Assembly: GCA_003952965.2 (NCBI GenBank)
Contig: CM025851.1
Coordinates: forward strand, 6,985,647-7,049,646
DNA from: Morella rubra
Taxonomy: Eukaryota > Streptophyta > Magnoliopsida > Fagales > Myricaceae
Length of the DNA: 64,000 nt
Direction of reading: 5' to 3'
Of this stretch, positions 62,818-64,000 are shown one piece after another. The notes beneath the pieces were generated by a model, which saw only the letters and a program-made list of their open reading frames with translations, ran no database searches and had not been told where the DNA came from. Both the position numbers and the translations under genes were made by a program. Position 1 is the first letter of the stretch. Each line of letters starts with the position of its first letter.

Positions 62818-63546
62818 ATGGCTTCAACACTGCATCAAACCGTCACCTCCTTCAGACCCTATCACCCTCGGAAGCCCCGGCCACTCACCACCACCACCAA
62901 CATAACCACTTCCAGACCCACCAGCTACGTTCCCATACGATGTGGGCCACGGTCCAACCGGGGGCCCCTCGTGAAAGGGCGGGTTCTGAGCATCGAAGCC
63001 ATCAACGCCATCCAAGCCCTCAAGCGGGCCCACAAGTCCTCCGACCCAGACGACATCCCAATCCTCCTATCCAACACGCTGGCTCGCTTGATCAAGTCCG
63101 ACCTTCTAGCTACCCTTCGGGAGCTCCTGCGCCAAGACCAGTGCGCCCTTGCTCTACACGCCTTCTCGGCCTTCCGGTCGGAATACCAGCCCGATTTATC
63201 TCTCTACGCTGACGTGGCATCGGCGCTTGCACGGAATGGGATGGTGGGAGATATCGACCGTCTGATCTGTGACATGGAGAAAGACGGCGGTGGCGGGGTC
63301 CAGTGTGATGACAAGGGCCTGATCAGGCTGCTCAAGGCGGTGATTGGTGCCGAGAGGAGGGAATCGACGGTCAGGATTTACGGGATGATGAAGAGAAGTG
63401 GGTGGGGGTCCAGTTTTGAGGCGGATGAGTATGTGGCTAAGGTTTTGAGTAAAGGTTTGAGGAGGCTTGGGGAAGAAGGTTTAGCCGATGTGGTCCGGGA
63501 ATTCGGGAAGGTCTCTAGGGGCAACTTTGAGAAATTGAAAGTCTAA
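62818..63546 (+). CDS. THA8-like PPR protein, chloroplast (single exon)
   Basis: 242 residues from the ATG at 62818 (MASTLHQTVTSFRPYHP); the longer frame upstream overlaps the tRNA flank and lacks support. The first ~45 residues are rich in Pro/Thr/Ser/Arg with few acids, a plastid transit peptide. The conserved block RSNRGPLVKGRVLSIEAINA and helical repeats resembling short PPR units follow (ALHAFSAFRSEYQPDLSLY, MVGDIDRLICDMEKDG, STVRIYGMMKRSGWG). Family knowledge: THA8 and THA8-like proteins bind specific plastid introns and help splicing; the target of this one is unknown. The GC-rich CDS stands out from its AT-rich flanks. An AATAAA lies near 63669. Confidence 0.85.
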   Translation: MASTLHQTVTSFRPYHPRKPRPLTTTTNITTSRPTSYVPIRCGPRSNRGPLVKGRVLSIEAINAIQALKRAHKSSDPDDIPILLSNTLARLIKSDLLATLRELLRQDQCALALHAFSAFRSEYQPDLSLYADVASALARNGMVGDIDRLICDMEKDGGGGVQCDDKGLIRLLKAVIGAERRESTVRIYGMMKRSGWGSSFEADEYVAKVLSKGLRRLGEEGLADVVREFGKVSRGNFEKLKV

Positions 63547-64000
63547 AAAGTATGCCAAAAGTACAACTTTTGTTTCAGTTTGTAATATCATGAACCTGCA
63601 ACGTGGGAAATATTTTTTCTTTCATTTTTTTTTGTTTTATTGCAGTCTTCTTAGCCAATTGAGTAGCACAATAAAATTATGAGTAATTTTAGGATTCTTC
63701 AAAGAAATCATAAATTTATTATGTTATATCCAAGTCCTCATATAGATATGAAAAAAAAAAAATCGGACATTCAACAAATTTTTCGCCACAAACTCTGTAA
63801 AATTTGGGTGCCGGATATATTTAGAATTTGACGTAGAAAGAAAAAAAAAAGAACACAAAATAGATGCATTTTCTATAATTTTCTGTTTAAATTTTTTTAA
63901 GAAAGATAAATATAATAATTATATATAGTATTTGAAAAGTTAAAATTTTATTTTGAATAAATACACTTTAAAAATTTTACTATTGTTCATTTTTTAATTT
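63547..64000. other. 3' flank of the THA8-like gene
   Basis: A/T-rich 3' UTR and intergenic sequence with several poly-A runs. No further gene is visible before the window edge. Confidence 0.5.

Noticed and set aside
1-64000. CRISPR arrays, operons, toxin-antitoxin or phage genes
   Set aside because: All coding signal is eukaryotic and spliced. Repeats present are microsatellites, tandem duplications and plant transposons, with none of the spacing of a CRISPR array.

Overview
The window is nuclear DNA of a flowering plant, most likely a woody eudicot of the rosid type. The evidence is spliced genes with GT-AG introns, plant-only families (Aux/IAA, tonoplast intrinsic protein, chloroplast NDH subunit PnsB3, THA8-like), AT-rich intergenic DNA with MITEs, and a copia-type LTR element. 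The species cannot be named from the sequence. Nothing bacterial, viral or CRISPR-like was seen. For most genes the exon chain was rebuilt by hand; the summed exons of every spliced model are a multiple of three.

Layout. 1-6.3 kb: an MTV1-type ENTH/VHS adaptor (minus). 8.0-14.9 kb: a long-form tRNase Z, TRZ3/TRZ4 type (minus). 15.4 kb: a tRNA-Asn-like gene with a defective T-loop. 15.8-17.3 kb: PnsB3/NDF4 (plus). 18.1-19.5 kb: a delta-TIP (TIP2) aquaporin (minus). 19.6-25.1 kb: AT-rich DNA with a SINE-like insertion, tandem duplications and an LTR-like relic. 25.1-26.5 kb: an intronless JINGUBANG-like WD40 gene (plus). 27.2-27.8 kb: a LINE fossil. 28.1-36.7 kb: an ASCC1-like KH plus LigT/AKAP7 protein (minus), with a gag-only LTR element inside one of its introns. 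36.8-39.8 kb: MITEs and local duplications. 39.9 kb: a possible small membrane protein. 40.9-42.9 kb: a second JINGUBANG-like gene (minus). 43.95-46.83 kb: a single-pass membrane protein with a methyltransferase-like lumenal part (plus). 46.99-48.34 kb: a long-inverted-repeat (hairpin) element. 49.75-52.66 kb: an Aux/IAA repressor of the IAA8/9/27 type (minus). 52.7-62.5 kb: gene-poor DNA with a Harbinger-like element. 62.6 kb: tRNA-Ser(CGA). 62.8-63.5 kb: a THA8-like PPR protein (plus).

The first five protein genes, MTV1, tRNase Z, PnsB3, delta-TIP and ASCC1/LigT, recur in the order I recall for Arabidopsis At3g16270-At3g16230. This is a conserved block in which only the delta-TIP to LigT gap has been expanded by repeats and a WD40 gene. 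The genes do not form one pathway: they cover vacuolar trafficking, tRNA 3' processing, chloroplast cyclic electron flow, tonoplast water transport, RNA-linked repair or coactivation, and auxin response.

The most notable structures are the gag-only (TR-GAG-like) element in the ASCC1-like gene, a 1.35 kb hairpin element with terminal hexamer arrays, a duplicated splice donor in the tRNase Z gene, two GC-AG introns, and a roughly 27 bp segment of the putative first ASCC1 exon repeated upstream. I found no convincing new multi-gene system.
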